In this document: positions 1 to 7,373 of the stretch, one piece after another
Layout of the letters: the number at the start of each line of letters is the position of its first letter
Numbering within the stretch: position 1 is the stretch's first letter
Assembly: GCF_004798665.1 (NCBI RefSeq)
Contig: NZ_CP039292.1
Coordinates: 2,170,001 to 2,234,000, forward strand
DNA from: Actinomyces procaprae
Lineage (GTDB): Bacteria > Actinomycetota > Actinomycetes > Actinomycetales > Actinomycetaceae
Direction of reading: 5' to 3'
Length of the DNA stretch: 64,000 nt
Notes under the pieces: model-generated
Database searches by the model: none
The model's input: the letters and a program-made list of their open reading frames with translations, nothing else
Told to the model about the DNA's origin: nothing
Position numbers and translations under genes: made by a program

Positions 1-278
1 CGGGCGCCCAGGACCGCGAGCGCCAGCGCCAGGTCGAAACCGGTGCCGGTCTTGGGCAGGTCGGCCGGCGAGAGGTTGACCGTGAGCCGGTGCTCGCCCC
101 AGGTGACGCCGCAGGTGGACAGGGCGGCGCGGACGCGCTCACGGGACTCGCGCACAGCCGTGTCCGGCAGGCCGACGAGGGTGAACCCGGGCAGCCCGTG
201 CGCGGAGTGCGCCTCGACGTCCACGAGGTGCCCGGCCAGCCCGGTCAGGGTGACGGCGAGGGTGCGTGCCAGTCCCAT
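1..278 (-). CDS. comM: ComM/YifB-type Mg-chelatase-like ATPase, N-terminal part (cut by window edge)
   Basis: The first 92 codons are visible, starting MGLARTLAVTLTGLAGHLVD and running to LSPADLPKTGTGFDLALALA. This is the N-terminal Lon-S5-like domain of the YifB/ComM family, AAA+ proteins that help branch migration during natural transformation in bacteria where they were studied. The ATPase part lies outside the window. The ATG overlaps the stop of the upstream yraN gene by one base (TGATG), so the two are probably translationally coupled. The family call is secure; a role in competence here is inference. Confidence 0.85.
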   Translation of the reverse strand, partial: MGLARTLAVTLTGLAGHLVDVEAHSAHGLPGFTLVGLPDTAVRESRERVRAALSTCGVTWGEHRLTVNLSPADLPKTGTGFDLALALAVLGA

Positions 279-784
279 CAGTCCCCCACCCCCCGGTGGT
301 GCCGCAGCAGGGCCGGTCGGCCGGCGCGCAGCTGCACTGAGACCACGTCCAGGCGCAGGCCGGCATGGGGCACTGGGTGCGCTGCGGCGCAGGGCACCGC
401 GAGCGACCGCAGCCGGAGCAGCTTCAGCGGGCCAACTGCGGCGGCCGGCGGCCCCGCCACCTCGGAGGTGCGGGTCTTGACCTCCACTATCACCAGTACG
501 CCGGGTCCCGACGGCTGCGGTTGCAGGGCGACCAGGTCGACCTCGCCGCGCAGCCCCGGGCCGGGCCGCCAATTACGGTCCAGGATCTGCCACCCCAGAT
601 CACTGAGGTAGCGGGCGGCGATGTCCTCCCCGCGCTGCCCGATCTGGCGGCGGGACTGGGCAGGCGGTGCGGCGTCGAAGCCGGGTGCAGGCGGTGGGGT
701 GGCAGTTGGGCGCGACGACGAACTCGTCGTCGTGCTGGCGCCGTGCTCGGATGAGGACTGGGCGGCTTGTGGTGCTGGTTGCAT
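278..784 (-). CDS. YraN/UPF0102 family endonuclease-like protein
   Basis: A protein of 168 residues. After a low-complexity Ser/Thr/Pro/Ala leader of about 44 residues comes the UPF0102 fold: RGED near residue 51, GEVD at 80-83 and EVK at 101-103. These acidic residues and the lysine match the restriction-endonuclease-like E...D...EXK core. The family is adjacent to rnhB and comM in many bacteria, and its function is not firmly established. The chosen ATG is the last one before the conserved part; a longer reading frame continues upstream but is low-complexity shadow sequence. The stop overlaps the comM start. The disordered leader is longer than in most family members. Confidence 0.85.
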   Translation of the reverse strand: MQPAPQAAQSSSEHGASTTTSSSSRPTATPPPAPGFDAAPPAQSRRQIGQRGEDIAARYLSDLGWQILDRNWRPGPGLRGEVDLVALQPQPSGPGVLVIVEVKTRTSEVAGPPAAAVGPLKLLRLRSLAVPCAAAHPVPHAGLRLDVVSVQLRAGRPALLRHHRGVGD

Positions 785-1103
785 GGGATTGACCTCCGGC
801 ACCAGCGTGCCCGTGGGGTCGCGGCGGGGCCAGCGAGCCGTTTGAGCTCTGTGGACGCGGGGTGCACGAACGGTGCCTGTGGACGCCGGTGAGTGCTCGG
901 GGCAGCCGGCGCGCCCCCGAGCACGCCTGGGCAAGCACCTGGGCACGCCTGACCAAGCGCCTGCAAGCGCGTTCGCCGCGAGCGCGCAAGTCGGAGGCGG
1001 GCGCGCTCGCCTCGGCGGGGCCGGGATGCGGGCGAGAGGCGGGGCCCGCAGGAGCTGTTCGAGGTTCTGGGCCGCAGCGGGCGACCCTAGGCCTGCGGCG
1101 GCG
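785..1103. other. Gene-free stretch between the DUF2469 gene and yraN
   Basis: This 319-base gap has no convincing ORF or RNA gene on either strand. It holds a perfect 10-bp hairpin at 893-924 and a near-direct repeat of CTGTGGACGC around 848 and 877. It probably contains the end of the lepB-rnhB-DUF2469 transcript and the promoter for yraN-comM. Confidence 0.5.
893..924. terminator. Hairpin, possible terminator after the DUF2469 gene
   Basis: Perfect inverted repeat GTGCTCGGGG (893-902) with CCCCGAGCAC (915-924) around a 12-base loop. No U-tract follows on the minus strand, so it would be an actinobacterial stem-only terminator. It lies about 180 bases past the DUF2469 stop. Confidence 0.4.
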
Positions 1104-1409
1104 TCAGGAGGGGATGTCGATCTCCGGCTTGGTAAGTTCCTCGACGTTGACGTCCTTGAAGGTGACCACGTGCACGGACTTGACGAAGCGACTGGCGCGG
1201 TAGATGTCCCACACCCAGGCGTCCTCAAGCGTCAGTTCGAAGAACACCTCACCGCCATTGGTGCGTACCTGCACGTCCACGGCGTTGGCCAGGTAGAAGC
1301 GGCGCTCCGTCTCGACGACATAGGAGAACAGGGAGATGACGTCGCGGTACTCGCGGTACAGGTCGAGCTCCAAGTCGTTCTCATACGACTCCAGATCTTC
1401 AGCACTCAC
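1104..1409 (-). CDS. DUF2469 family protein
   Basis: A 101-residue conserved actinobacterial protein of unknown function. The core from SAEDLESYENDLELDLYREY through FKDVNVEELTKPEIDIP matches the family over its full length, including the YVVETERRFYLANAVD block. I start it at a GTG (VSAEDLE), because family members begin MSAEDLE and no in-frame ATG lies nearby. The start is 7 bases after the rnhB stop, so it is co-transcribed with lepB and rnhB. Its acidic residues, absence of membrane segments and fixed place next to rnhB are typical. Confidence 0.85.
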   Translation of the reverse strand: MSAEDLESYENDLELDLYREYRDVISLFSYVVETERRFYLANAVDVQVRTNGGEVFFELTLEDAWVWDIYRASRFVKSVHVVTFKDVNVEELTKPEIDIPS

Positions 1410-1416
1410 CCGTTCA

Positions 1417-2193
1417 TCATGCCCAATGGGCGTCCCTTCCAGCCGGAGGCAGAACGGGCGCGTCGGCCACAGCCCGCCTCCGGGCAGTGAAGCGGTCGAG
1501 TCCGGGCAGGTGCCAGGAGCGTCGGTGTAGGTCGGAGGCGCCGAGCCGCGCCAGGGCCTCCACGTGCGCGGGCGAGGCGTATCCCTTGTTGCGCGCCCAG
1601 TCGTACCCGGGATCGGGCAGGGCGGCCATGATCGTGTCACGCTCCACCTTGGCCAGCACCGAGGCGGCTGCGACTACAGCGCAGTGGGCGTCCGCCTTGA
1701 CGGAGGTGTACACGGATGGGATGGGCTGCACGGCGGGCGCTTCCTCGGCCGGAGCCGCCTGCCCCGCGGGCGCCTCGGCGGCGGAGGCCGTCGGCTCGCG
1801 CAGCCAGTTCACGGTGCCGTCAAGGATGATGGCGCCGGGCAGGTGGCCGCGAGTGGCGACAGCGGCCAGGGCCCGCTGCCCGGCCAGTCGTAGTGCACCG
1901 GTGATGCCGACGGCGTCGATCTCCGCCGGGGCGGCGTGGGCGACGGCGTAGTCGGTGACCCACCTGCGGCAGGGCTCGACGAGCGCCTCCCGACGGCGCG
2001 GCGTGAGCTGTTTGGAGTCGGCCAGTCCCGTGGGGAATGCGGGGTCGGTGGCACTGGAGACGACGGCGAGGCCCACGCTGACGGGCCCGGCCAGGGAGCC
2101 GCGCCCCACCTCGTCCATGCCGCCGACCAGCGGGTAGCGAGCCAGCAACTGCTCCTCCATGCCGCGGTCGGGGATGATCCGGGCGCCGGTCAC
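1417..2193 (-). CDS. rnhB: Ribonuclease HII
   Basis: A 258-residue RNase HII, which cleaves RNA in RNA:DNA hybrids and removes single ribonucleotides from DNA. The catalytic acids are visible: GMDEVGRG (Asp27, Glu28), LDG (Asp125) and KADAH (Asp168). The start is taken as GTG overlapping the lepB stop (GTGA); an ATG 11 codons later (MEEQLL) is possible. Between the DG strand and the KADAH helix lies an Ala/Glu/Pro-rich insertion at about residues 133-158 that is not part of the usual fold. It belongs to the lepB-rnhB-DUF2469 transcript. Confidence 0.93.
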   Translation of the reverse strand: MTGARIIPDRGMEEQLLARYPLVGGMDEVGRGSLAGPVSVGLAVVSSATDPAFPTGLADSKQLTPRRREALVEPCRRWVTDYAVAHAAPAEIDAVGITGALRLAGQRALAAVATRGHLPGAIILDGTVNWLREPTASAAEAPAGQAAPAEEAPAVQPIPSVYTSVKADAHCAVVAAASVLAKVERDTIMAALPDPGYDWARNKGYASPAHVEALARLGASDLHRRSWHLPGLDRFTARRRAVADAPVLPPAGRDAHWA

Positions 2194-3065
2194 GGCTCCG
2201 TACTGGTGGTGTCGGCGGTGGACTCGGCGTCGGGCACGGCGTCGAAGGCGCCGCCGTCGGAAAGGGCGGACCAGCGCGAGTACGGCCACAGCACTACCTT
2301 GGCGATCCCGGCCACGTCATCCAGGGGTACGAATCCGCCATTGGCATCGTTCTGGTGGAAGCGCGAGTCGGCCGAGTTGGAGCGGTTGTCGCCCATCACC
2401 CACACGTAGCCGTCGGGAACGGTGACGTCGAAGGCCACATCCGAGGCGGAGCGCCCGGACTTCAGGTAGGGCTCGTCCACTTCGACGCCGTTGATAGTCA
2501 GCGAGCCGCTGCCGTCGGCGACGATGTGGTCACCGCCCACGCCGATGACGCGCTTGATCAGGTAGTGGCCGGTGTTCTCGGGAAGCAGGTGGAGGAAGAT
2601 CAAGGTGTCCTGGATGACGCCTCTCAGACCCGTCGGCTCACTGACGGTCAGCCAGTTGTCCGGGTCGCTGAAGACCACGATGTCACCGCGGGCGACGTCG
2701 TCGGCGTCGTAGATGGTCACGGCCACCCGGTCTCCCTCCCGCAGGGTGTCCTCCATGGAGCCGGAGGGGATGCCGAAGGTCTGCACCACGAAGGTCTTGA
2801 CCAGGGCGACGATGACCAGCACCACCAGCACGATCAGTAGGGTCGAGCCACGACGGCGCGGCTCGGCGGAATGGGCGTCGGCGCGTGCGGGGGCCGCCAG
2901 CGGGGTGGGGCGGCGCACGGGTTCGTAGGAGGGCGGCAGATCGGTGGTACCGGCGCCGTCCGCTGAGTCACCGGCGTCCGCGGCCGGGTCGTCTTCCAGG
3001 GAGGCTGCCGGAGCAGTGGTGCCGACGTCAGGCAGGTCGTCGGCGTCTTCCTGCGGTGAGGTCAC
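2190..3065 (-). CDS. lepB: Signal peptidase I
   Basis: A 291-residue type I signal peptidase that removes signal peptides outside the membrane. It has a cytoplasmic acidic/proline-rich leader (1-70), one membrane span (about 74-92), the catalytic serine in SGSM (Ser103), the general-base lysine in LIKRVIG (Lys171) and the GDN...SxDSR box. The GTG start is chosen because GAGAGGG precedes it by five bases. An in-frame extension upstream runs into the rplS terminator hairpin. The C-terminus after LWPYSRW is a disordered Asp/Thr/Ser tail. The stop overlaps the rnhB GTG. Confidence 0.93.
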   Translation of the reverse strand: MTSPQEDADDLPDVGTTAPAASLEDDPAADAGDSADGAGTTDLPPSYEPVRRPTPLAAPARADAHSAEPRRRGSTLLIVLVVLVIVALVKTFVVQTFGIPSGSMEDTLREGDRVAVTIYDADDVARGDIVVFSDPDNWLTVSEPTGLRGVIQDTLIFLHLLPENTGHYLIKRVIGVGGDHIVADGSGSLTINGVEVDEPYLKSGRSASDVAFDVTVPDGYVWVMGDNRSNSADSRFHQNDANGGFVPLDDVAGIAKVVLWPYSRWSALSDGGAFDAVPDAESTADTTSTEP

Positions 3066-3120
3066 CGTTTCCCTCTCGAATAGTGGATGGAAGGTTTCAG
3101 GATCGGGGCGGGCAGGTGTG

Positions 3121-3154
3121 CTGGTGCCCGGGACCCGCAGGCCCCGGGCACCAG
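3121..3154. terminator. Terminator-like hairpin after rplS
   Basis: Perfect 12-bp inverted repeat CTGGTGCCCGGG (3121-3132) / CCCGGGCACCAG (3143-3154) with a 10-base loop, 23 bases past the rplS stop and before lepB. It lacks a U-run, as many actinobacterial terminators do. Confidence 0.65.
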
Positions 3155-3176
3155 GGCTCGGAGAAAGCACGAGCCA

Positions 3177-3527
3177 TCAGTTGGCGCGGTACTCCTTGAT
3201 CTTCGCTGCCTTGCCATGCAGGTTGCGCAGGTAGTACAGCTTGGCACGACGCACGTCACCGCGGGTGACGACCTCGATCTTCTCAATGGTGGGCGTGTGC
3301 ACCGGGAAGGTGCGCTCCACACCGACGCCGAAGGAGACCTTGCGGATCGTGAAGGTCTCCGACACGCCGCTGCCCTTGCGGGCGATGACGACGCCCTGGA
3401 ACACCTGGACACGGGTACGGGAGCCCTCGACGACTCGCACGTGCACCCGAAGGGTGTCACCGGCCCGGAACTTCGGGATGTCGTCACGCAGGGAGGCGGC
3501 GTTGATCTCGTCGATCAGGTTGGTCAT
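3177..3527 (-). CDS. rplS: 50S ribosomal protein L19
   Basis: A 116-residue L19, of the length typical for high-GC Gram-positives, located at the 30S-50S interface. The motifs [28 protein letters not shown] and [20 protein letters not shown] are all present. The ATG is preceded by GGAGAGA at good spacing. It lies 218 bases downstream of trmD, further than in a tight operon, and is followed by a 12-bp hairpin. It may therefore be transcribed from its own promoter as well as by read-through from rimM-trmD. Confidence 0.97.
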   Translation of the reverse strand: MTNLIDEINAASLRDDIPKFRAGDTLRVHVRVVEGSRTRVQVFQGVVIARKGSGVSETFTIRKVSFGVGVERTFPVHTPTIEKIEVVTRGDVRRAKLYYLRNLHGKAAKIKEYRAN

Positions 3528-3745
3528 TGCTATCTCTCCACACCCGTGCCACTGGTCAGCGAGTGTTAAACGGGCGGCCCCGCCCGACCGGCGTGCCGGC
3601 CGGAGGCGGATGCCGCGGTCTGGCGCCTGCGGGTCCTGCTCATGACCGCCTCCCCAGTGGCAGAGACGGCTCGAGGCCCGAGGCCGGTCCAGTCTGCCAC
3701 ACGCCCCGCACCGCCAGGAGGGGCAATCGGTGCACGTGCCGGATT
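3528..3745 (-). promoter_or_regulatory. trmD-rplS intergenic region, possible rplS leader
   Basis: 218 bases without an ORF. On the minus strand a short hairpin (GGGCGG-CC-CCGCCC at 3572-3585) is followed by GTTTAACACTC. It may be a terminator after trmD, or a leader in which L19 or a promoter acts. No established ribosomal-protein leader motif could be assigned by eye. Confidence 0.3.
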
Positions 3746-5305
3746 TCACGCCTGCTGCGATCCGCGCGGATCCACGACCATGACGACGTCGCGGCACTGC
3801 TGCCCGCCGACGTCGTAGGTGCGGGTACCCGCCCGCCGGAAGCCGACGCGCCGGTACGCCTTCTGGGCGCGCCTGTTGGCGTCGTTGGTGCCCAGCCACA
3901 GGACGGTTGCGCCCAGGGTGTCTGCATCGCAAATGGCCTCGGCGAGCAGGACTGCCGCGATCCCCGAGCCGCGCAGCCGGGCGTCGACGTACACCTTGGA
4001 CAGCTCCGCGGCCAATCCGGCACCATCGGCGTCGTCCGGGACGGTCACGGCGCGCGGGCGCGGGTCGAGGCCGACCGGGAGCGCGCCGTCGGCGTCGGGG
4101 AGCTCGGCGAGCACGGCGCTGTAGCCGACCAGGGCTCCGCGGGGAAGCGGCTCAGCCGCCGCGCCGTCACAGGTGAGGGCGGGCAGGCCGTCCGGAAGCT
4201 CCGCCACCGTCAGCACCACCCGTGGGTCCTCCAACCACGTGGCCAGGCGCTGCGGGGACAGGTTGGCGGCGATGTGGGCGGCGACCTGATCGGCGGTGAG
4301 GAAGCTCGGGCAGGCGTCGGGGAAGGTGCGTGCAGCCAGGTCCGCGAGCGCGTCGAGGTCAGGCTCCCGGGCCGGGCGAATCACCAGCGGTACCGGGTGG
4401 CTGCCGCCCGCAGGCGCCACCCAGCCGTTGCGGGCCAGGGCGACGCGGTCACCGGCGTCCAGGAGGGCGGTGTCGATGCCAGCCACCAGGTCGGGGCGGC
4501 GCACGGCCGTACGGGTGATGGCCTGATCGCGCCGGTGGCGGGCGATGCGGGCGTGGTCACCGGACAGGAGCACCGGCTGCTCCGTGGACAGGTCATGCCC
4601 ACGCCAGGCGACCGGCCGGGTGTAAACGGGGTACTCCAGCAGGCCCGCGCCGGTGTGGGACTCCTCCACGATGGAGTCGGGGTTGCCCAGCACTCCGGGA
4701 CGCAGTCGCGCAATGGCCTCGATCATGACCAGTGCGGCGGCCTCACCCCCGTTGAGCACGTAGTCGCCGATGGAGGCCTCACGCACCTCCACGCCGTGGG
4801 CGGCGTAGTACTCGGCCACCCGGGCGTCGATGCCCTCGTAGCGTCCGCAGGCGAAGACGAGCTGCGCCGCGCCGGCCAGGTCCTCGGCAGTGCGCTGGGT
4901 GAACAGGTCGCCGGACGGGGTGGGGATCACCAGGACCCGGCGGGGCTCGGCGGGGCGGGCGCCGGGAGGGGGCGCAGGCGCATCCTTGACGTTCCCGGGG
5001 GCGGGCGCTGCGGGCAGGGGGGCGGCGAGGACGTCGTCGAGGGCGGCGCCCCACACGTCGGGCTTCATCACCATGCCCGCTCCCCCGCCGATGGGGGTGT
5101 CATCCACGGTGCGGTGGCGGTCATGAGTCCAGTCACGCAGGTCGTGCACGTGCAGGTCCAGTACGCCGTCCGTGGCGGCGCGCCCTATCAGGGACAGCTC
5201 CAGTACCCGCAGGTAGTCGGGAAAAATGCTGACCACGTCCAGCCGCAGGGGCGGGGACGCGGGGGCGCAGGCAGGCGACGGGGGCGATGCGGCGGGCCGG
5301 GTCAC
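3746..5305 (-). CDS. trmD: tRNA (guanine37-N1)-methyltransferase fused to a GNAT acetyltransferase
   Basis: A 519-residue protein, about twice the size of TrmD. Residues 20-300 are TrmD, which makes m1G37 in tRNA with [21 protein letters not shown], the knot motifs GRYEGID (154-160) and [10 protein letters not shown] (179-188), and GSHPVP. An Ala/Pro-rich insert covers about 96-120. Residues 307-515 form a GNAT domain with [14 protein letters not shown] as the acetyl-CoA loop and [13 protein letters not shown] as the usual last helix. There is no stop or frameshift between the halves. The GTG start overlaps the rimM stop (GTGA). The acetyl acceptor is unknown. Confidence 0.93.
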   Translation of the reverse strand: MTRPAASPPSPACAPASPPLRLDVVSIFPDYLRVLELSLIGRAATDGVLDLHVHDLRDWTHDRHRTVDDTPIGGGAGMVMKPDVWGAALDDVLAAPLPAAPAPGNVKDAPAPPPGARPAEPRRVLVIPTPSGDLFTQRTAEDLAGAAQLVFACGRYEGIDARVAEYYAAHGVEVREASIGDYVLNGGEAAALVMIEAIARLRPGVLGNPDSIVEESHTGAGLLEYPVYTRPVAWRGHDLSTEQPVLLSGDHARIARHRRDQAITRTAVRRPDLVAGIDTALLDAGDRVALARNGWVAPAGGSHPVPLVIRPAREPDLDALADLAARTFPDACPSFLTADQVAAHIAANLSPQRLATWLEDPRVVLTVAELPDGLPALTCDGAAAEPLPRGALVGYSAVLAELPDADGALPVGLDPRPRAVTVPDDADGAGLAAELSKVYVDARLRGSGIAAVLLAEAICDADTLGATVLWLGTNDANRRAQKAYRRVGFRRAGTRTYDVGGQQCRDVVMVVDPRGSQQA

Positions 5306-5853
5306 CGATCCTCCTCCGCCTCGCCCACCCCGGGGAACAGGCCGCCGGGCGGATCTATGACTACCGTGCCGGATTCGGGCTCGACCTCAGGGACCAGCTC
5401 CTCCACGAAGGGGACGGCGACCTCCTGGCCGTCGGGGGTGCGCACCACCAGCCGGTCCTGGGCCACGCCGGGCTCCATGCCGGTGACCTCACCCAGGACC
5501 TGCTCGGAGCCGTCGTCCAGGACCCGCACGGCGGTCATGCCAACTAGTTCGTGGGTGTACCAGGCGTCGTCCTCCGGCTCCTCGGCGTCGGTCTCAACCA
5601 GCAGTTTGACGCCGCGCAGCGCCTCCGCGGCGGTTCGGTCGGGGGCCTCGGCGAAGGCGGCGAACCAGCGGGAGCCGTCGAAGCGCAGCCTGGAGACGGT
5701 AAGGTGCCCGGAGGCGGCGGGACCGGTGGCGGGCTCAGCCGGCAGCACGCTGCCCGGCGCGAGTCGGCCCTCGGGGTCATCGGTGCGGACTTCCAGGCGG
5801 ACCTCGCCCTTGAGCGCGTGGGCGGGTCCGATGACAGCGACAGTAAGCAGCAC
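5302..5853 (-). CDS. rimM: 16S rRNA processing protein RimM
   Basis: A 183-residue RimM, which assists 30S maturation by binding S19. The N-terminal barrel (VIGPAHALKGEVRLEVRTDDPE) and the PRC-barrel half (WYTHELVGMTAV...LLVRTPDGQEVAVPFVEELVPEV) are both present. The start is GTG with no clear Shine-Dalgarno. On the minus strand TAGGTT lies six bases before the GTG, which would suit a leaderless transcript (tentative). Unlike the usual layout it is separated from khpA-rpsP by 537 bases holding a terminator and palindromes, so rimM-trmD appears to be its own transcription unit. Confidence 0.93.
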   Translation of the reverse strand: MLLTVAVIGPAHALKGEVRLEVRTDDPEGRLAPGSVLPAEPATGPAASGHLTVSRLRFDGSRWFAAFAEAPDRTAAEALRGVKLLVETDAEEPEDDAWYTHELVGMTAVRVLDDGSEQVLGEVTGMEPGVAQDRLVVRTPDGQEVAVPFVEELVPEVEPESGTVVIDPPGGLFPGVGEAEEDR

Positions 5854-5947
5854 GGCCCCAACCTACCGTGCGCACCACCAGCGCAGGCACCACCACCGCC
5901 AGAACGCCATGCGCGCCGGCACCGCGGGCACCCTCTGCTGCGTGCGC

Positions 5948-5990
5948 TTGTACCCTGGTGTGCAGCAAATACCCGCACACCAGGGTACAA
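5948..5990. repeat. Perfect 16-bp inverted repeat upstream of rimM
   Basis: TTGTACCCTGGTGTGC (5948-5963) pairs perfectly with GCACACCAGGGTACAA (5975-5990) across an 11-base loop. It is more AT-rich than the surrounding sequence. It may be an extra terminator protecting rimM, or a mobile palindrome. Confidence 0.6.
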
Positions 5991-6083
5991 AGGCTCGCAG
6001 TAGGCGGAGGCGCCGAGTGTGCGTGTCAGTTCGTCATGGTTTGTGTGGGGTACCGGTCCCGGCTTGATGCAGGAGGGTGATAC

Positions 6084-6186
6084 TGCACGACCTCGGGCCG
6101 CGTTCCACGACCTTGGTGCCTGTTGCACGACCACCCCGGGGTCGTGGAGCGCGCACCAAGGTCGTGCAGCGTCGCCCGGGTCGTGC
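6084..6186. repeat. Nested palindrome of CACGACC/GGTCGTG blocks
   Basis: Three concentric inverted repeats share one centre region: GCACGACC (6085-6092) with GGTCGTGC (6179-6186), CACGACCTTGGTGC (6106-6119) with GCACCAAGGTCGTG (6153-6166), and CACGACC (6126-6132) with GGTCGTG (6140-6146). The central unit closely matches units at 56088-56118 and 56151-56179, so this is a dispersed family. Confidence 0.65.
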
Positions 6187-6325
6187 AAAAACTCGGCCAC
6201 CGCACGCCGCCTGGCAAAACACACGTCCGCGCCGGCAACCCGGTCCAAATGCAACACCTCCGCGCCGACAACCCACCCGCACGCCATCCCCCCCGCGGTC
6301 TTGTGTTGGCGGGCACTGTTGAAAA

Positions 6326-6365
6326 CGCCGCCGCCCGCATCCCGGGGTGGGATCGGGCGGCGGCG
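6326..6365 (-). terminator. Rho-independent terminator after khpA
   Basis: CGCCGCCGCCCG-C-ATCCC (6326-6343) pairs with GGGATCGGGCGGCGGCG (6349-6365) with a single bulged base. On the minus strand the stem is followed by TTTTCAAC. It ends the rpsP-khpA transcript 25 bases past the khpA stop. Confidence 0.8.
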
Positions 6366-6390
6366 TCCGCTGTTGTTGGGGACGTGCTCC

Positions 6391-6627
6391 TCAGCGACGG
6401 TCGGTGTCGACGACGTCCACGCGCACCGGCGAGTCCGCCAGGGCGCCGACGACCGTGCGCAGTGCGCGCGCGGTCCGGCCGGAGCGGCCGATCACCCGCC
6501 CGAGGTCGTCGGGGTTGACCCGAACCTCAAGCAGGTCGCCGCGGCGCAGAGTCCGGGCGGTCACGGTGACGTCGTCGGGGTTGTCGACGATGCCGCGCAC
6601 GAGGTGCTCAAGTGCGTCGGCGAGCAC
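6391..6627 (-). CDS. khpA: KH-domain RNA-binding protein KhpA
   Basis: A 78-residue single KH domain starting VLADALEHLVRGIVDNPDDV, with the RNA-binding loop GRVIGRSGRTA (GxxG = GRSG). KhpA proteins bind RNA and partner with KhpB/EloR in Gram-positives. The GTG start follows the rpsP stop by one base, so the two are coupled. A longer frame upstream is the rpsP tail read in another frame and is rejected. A strong terminator follows, separating it from rimM. Confidence 0.9.
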   Translation of the reverse strand: MLADALEHLVRGIVDNPDDVTVTARTLRRGDLLEVRVNPDDLGRVIGRSGRTARALRTVVGALADSPVRVDVVDTDRR

Positions 6628-6628
6628 G

Positions 6629-7072
6629 TCAGGCCTCCTCGGCCGGGGCCTCGGCGGCCTCATCGGCCTGGGACTCGGCCTCCGCCTTCGCCTGTGCGAC
6701 GGCGGCATCGGCCTTGCGCTTCTCGGCGTCGTCCGCGACGGCCTTGACGGCGGCCTGCTTGGCGGCGGCCTCGGCCTCGACGTCCTTGACCTTCAGCCGG
6801 GGCTTGACGCCCGTCAGGCCCTTGAAGGTGTGGTAATCGCCGGTGATCTTGAGCAGGTTGAATACGGTGTTCGAGGGCTGCGCGCCCACACCGAGCCAGT
6901 ACTGGGCCCGCTCGGAGTCGATGCGGATGAGCGAGGGCTCCTGCATCGGGTCGTAAACGCCGATCTCCTCGATGACGCGTCCGTCGCGCTTCTTGCGGGA
7001 ATCGACGACGACGACCCGGTAGAAGGGGGCGAACTTCTTGCCGAGGCGCTTGAGGCGAATCTTGACTGCCAC
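6629..7072 (-). CDS. rpsP: 30S ribosomal protein S16
   Basis: A 147-residue S16. The conserved core ([24 protein letters not shown]...[10 protein letters not shown]) covers about residues 1-85. The remainder is an Ala/Glu/Lys-rich, probably helical tail, a common actinobacterial extension. The start is GTG with AGGAG ten bases upstream. It is the first gene of the rpsP-khpA unit, and the 300-base region upstream probably holds its promoter. Confidence 0.96.
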   Translation of the reverse strand: MAVKIRLKRLGKKFAPFYRVVVVDSRKKRDGRVIEEIGVYDPMQEPSLIRIDSERAQYWLGVGAQPSNTVFNLLKITGDYHTFKGLTGVKPRLKVKDVEAEAAAKQAAVKAVADDAEKRKADAAVAQAKAEAESQADEAAEAPAEEA

Positions 7073-7373
7073 TTGGTTGAAACTCCTGGTTCTCGATGGT
7101 TTGGCCCATGCCGGTTCCCGGTGGGGTTACAGCAACGGGGGCCGGTTGAGGCCGAGACGCGATCGCACCGGGAGAGGGACCGGGAACGGTCGAGTACAGC
7201 CGTGCATTCTGCCAGAGCGACGCCGCCGCGTGCCAGCCGTGCAGCGCCCGCGCCGCGCGGAATCCATGCGATATCGCCCACAGAGCACCCGCGGGCACCC
7301 ACGGGGCGTGTGGGCGCGCCCGCCGCCCGGTCCGGCTCCGCACCGGAGGCATCCACCGGCAGCGGGGCAGGGC
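7073..7373 (-). promoter_or_regulatory. Upstream region of rpsP
   Basis: About 300 bases without an ORF between the symporter stop and rpsP. On the minus strand a CTGGCAGAATG block followed by CTGTACTC lies roughly 110-135 bases before the rpsP start and may belong to its promoter or leader. I could not fix -35/-10 boxes with normal spacing. No clear terminator for the symporter gene was found. Confidence 0.35.

Larger units (their letters stand above)
5854..6390. other. Gene-free 537-base region inside the rpsP-rimM cluster
   Basis: No credible ORF on either strand. Reading from the khpA side it holds a U-tailed terminator (6326-6365), a 103-bp nested palindrome (6084-6186), a 16-bp perfect hairpin (5948-5990) and the upstream region of rimM. 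These structures split a ribosomal operon that is usually continuous. Confidence 0.6.

Noticed and set aside
3560..3570. TTAACACTC on the minus strand before rplS, similar to the left arm of a CIRCE element
   Set aside because: The matching right arm GAGTG...AA is missing at the required 9-base spacing.
3527..6067. 846-codon open frame on the plus strand across trmD and rimM
   Set aside because: It is antisense to well-supported conserved genes, is low-complexity (Gly/Val/His/Arg) and has no family motif. This is a high-GC shadow frame.
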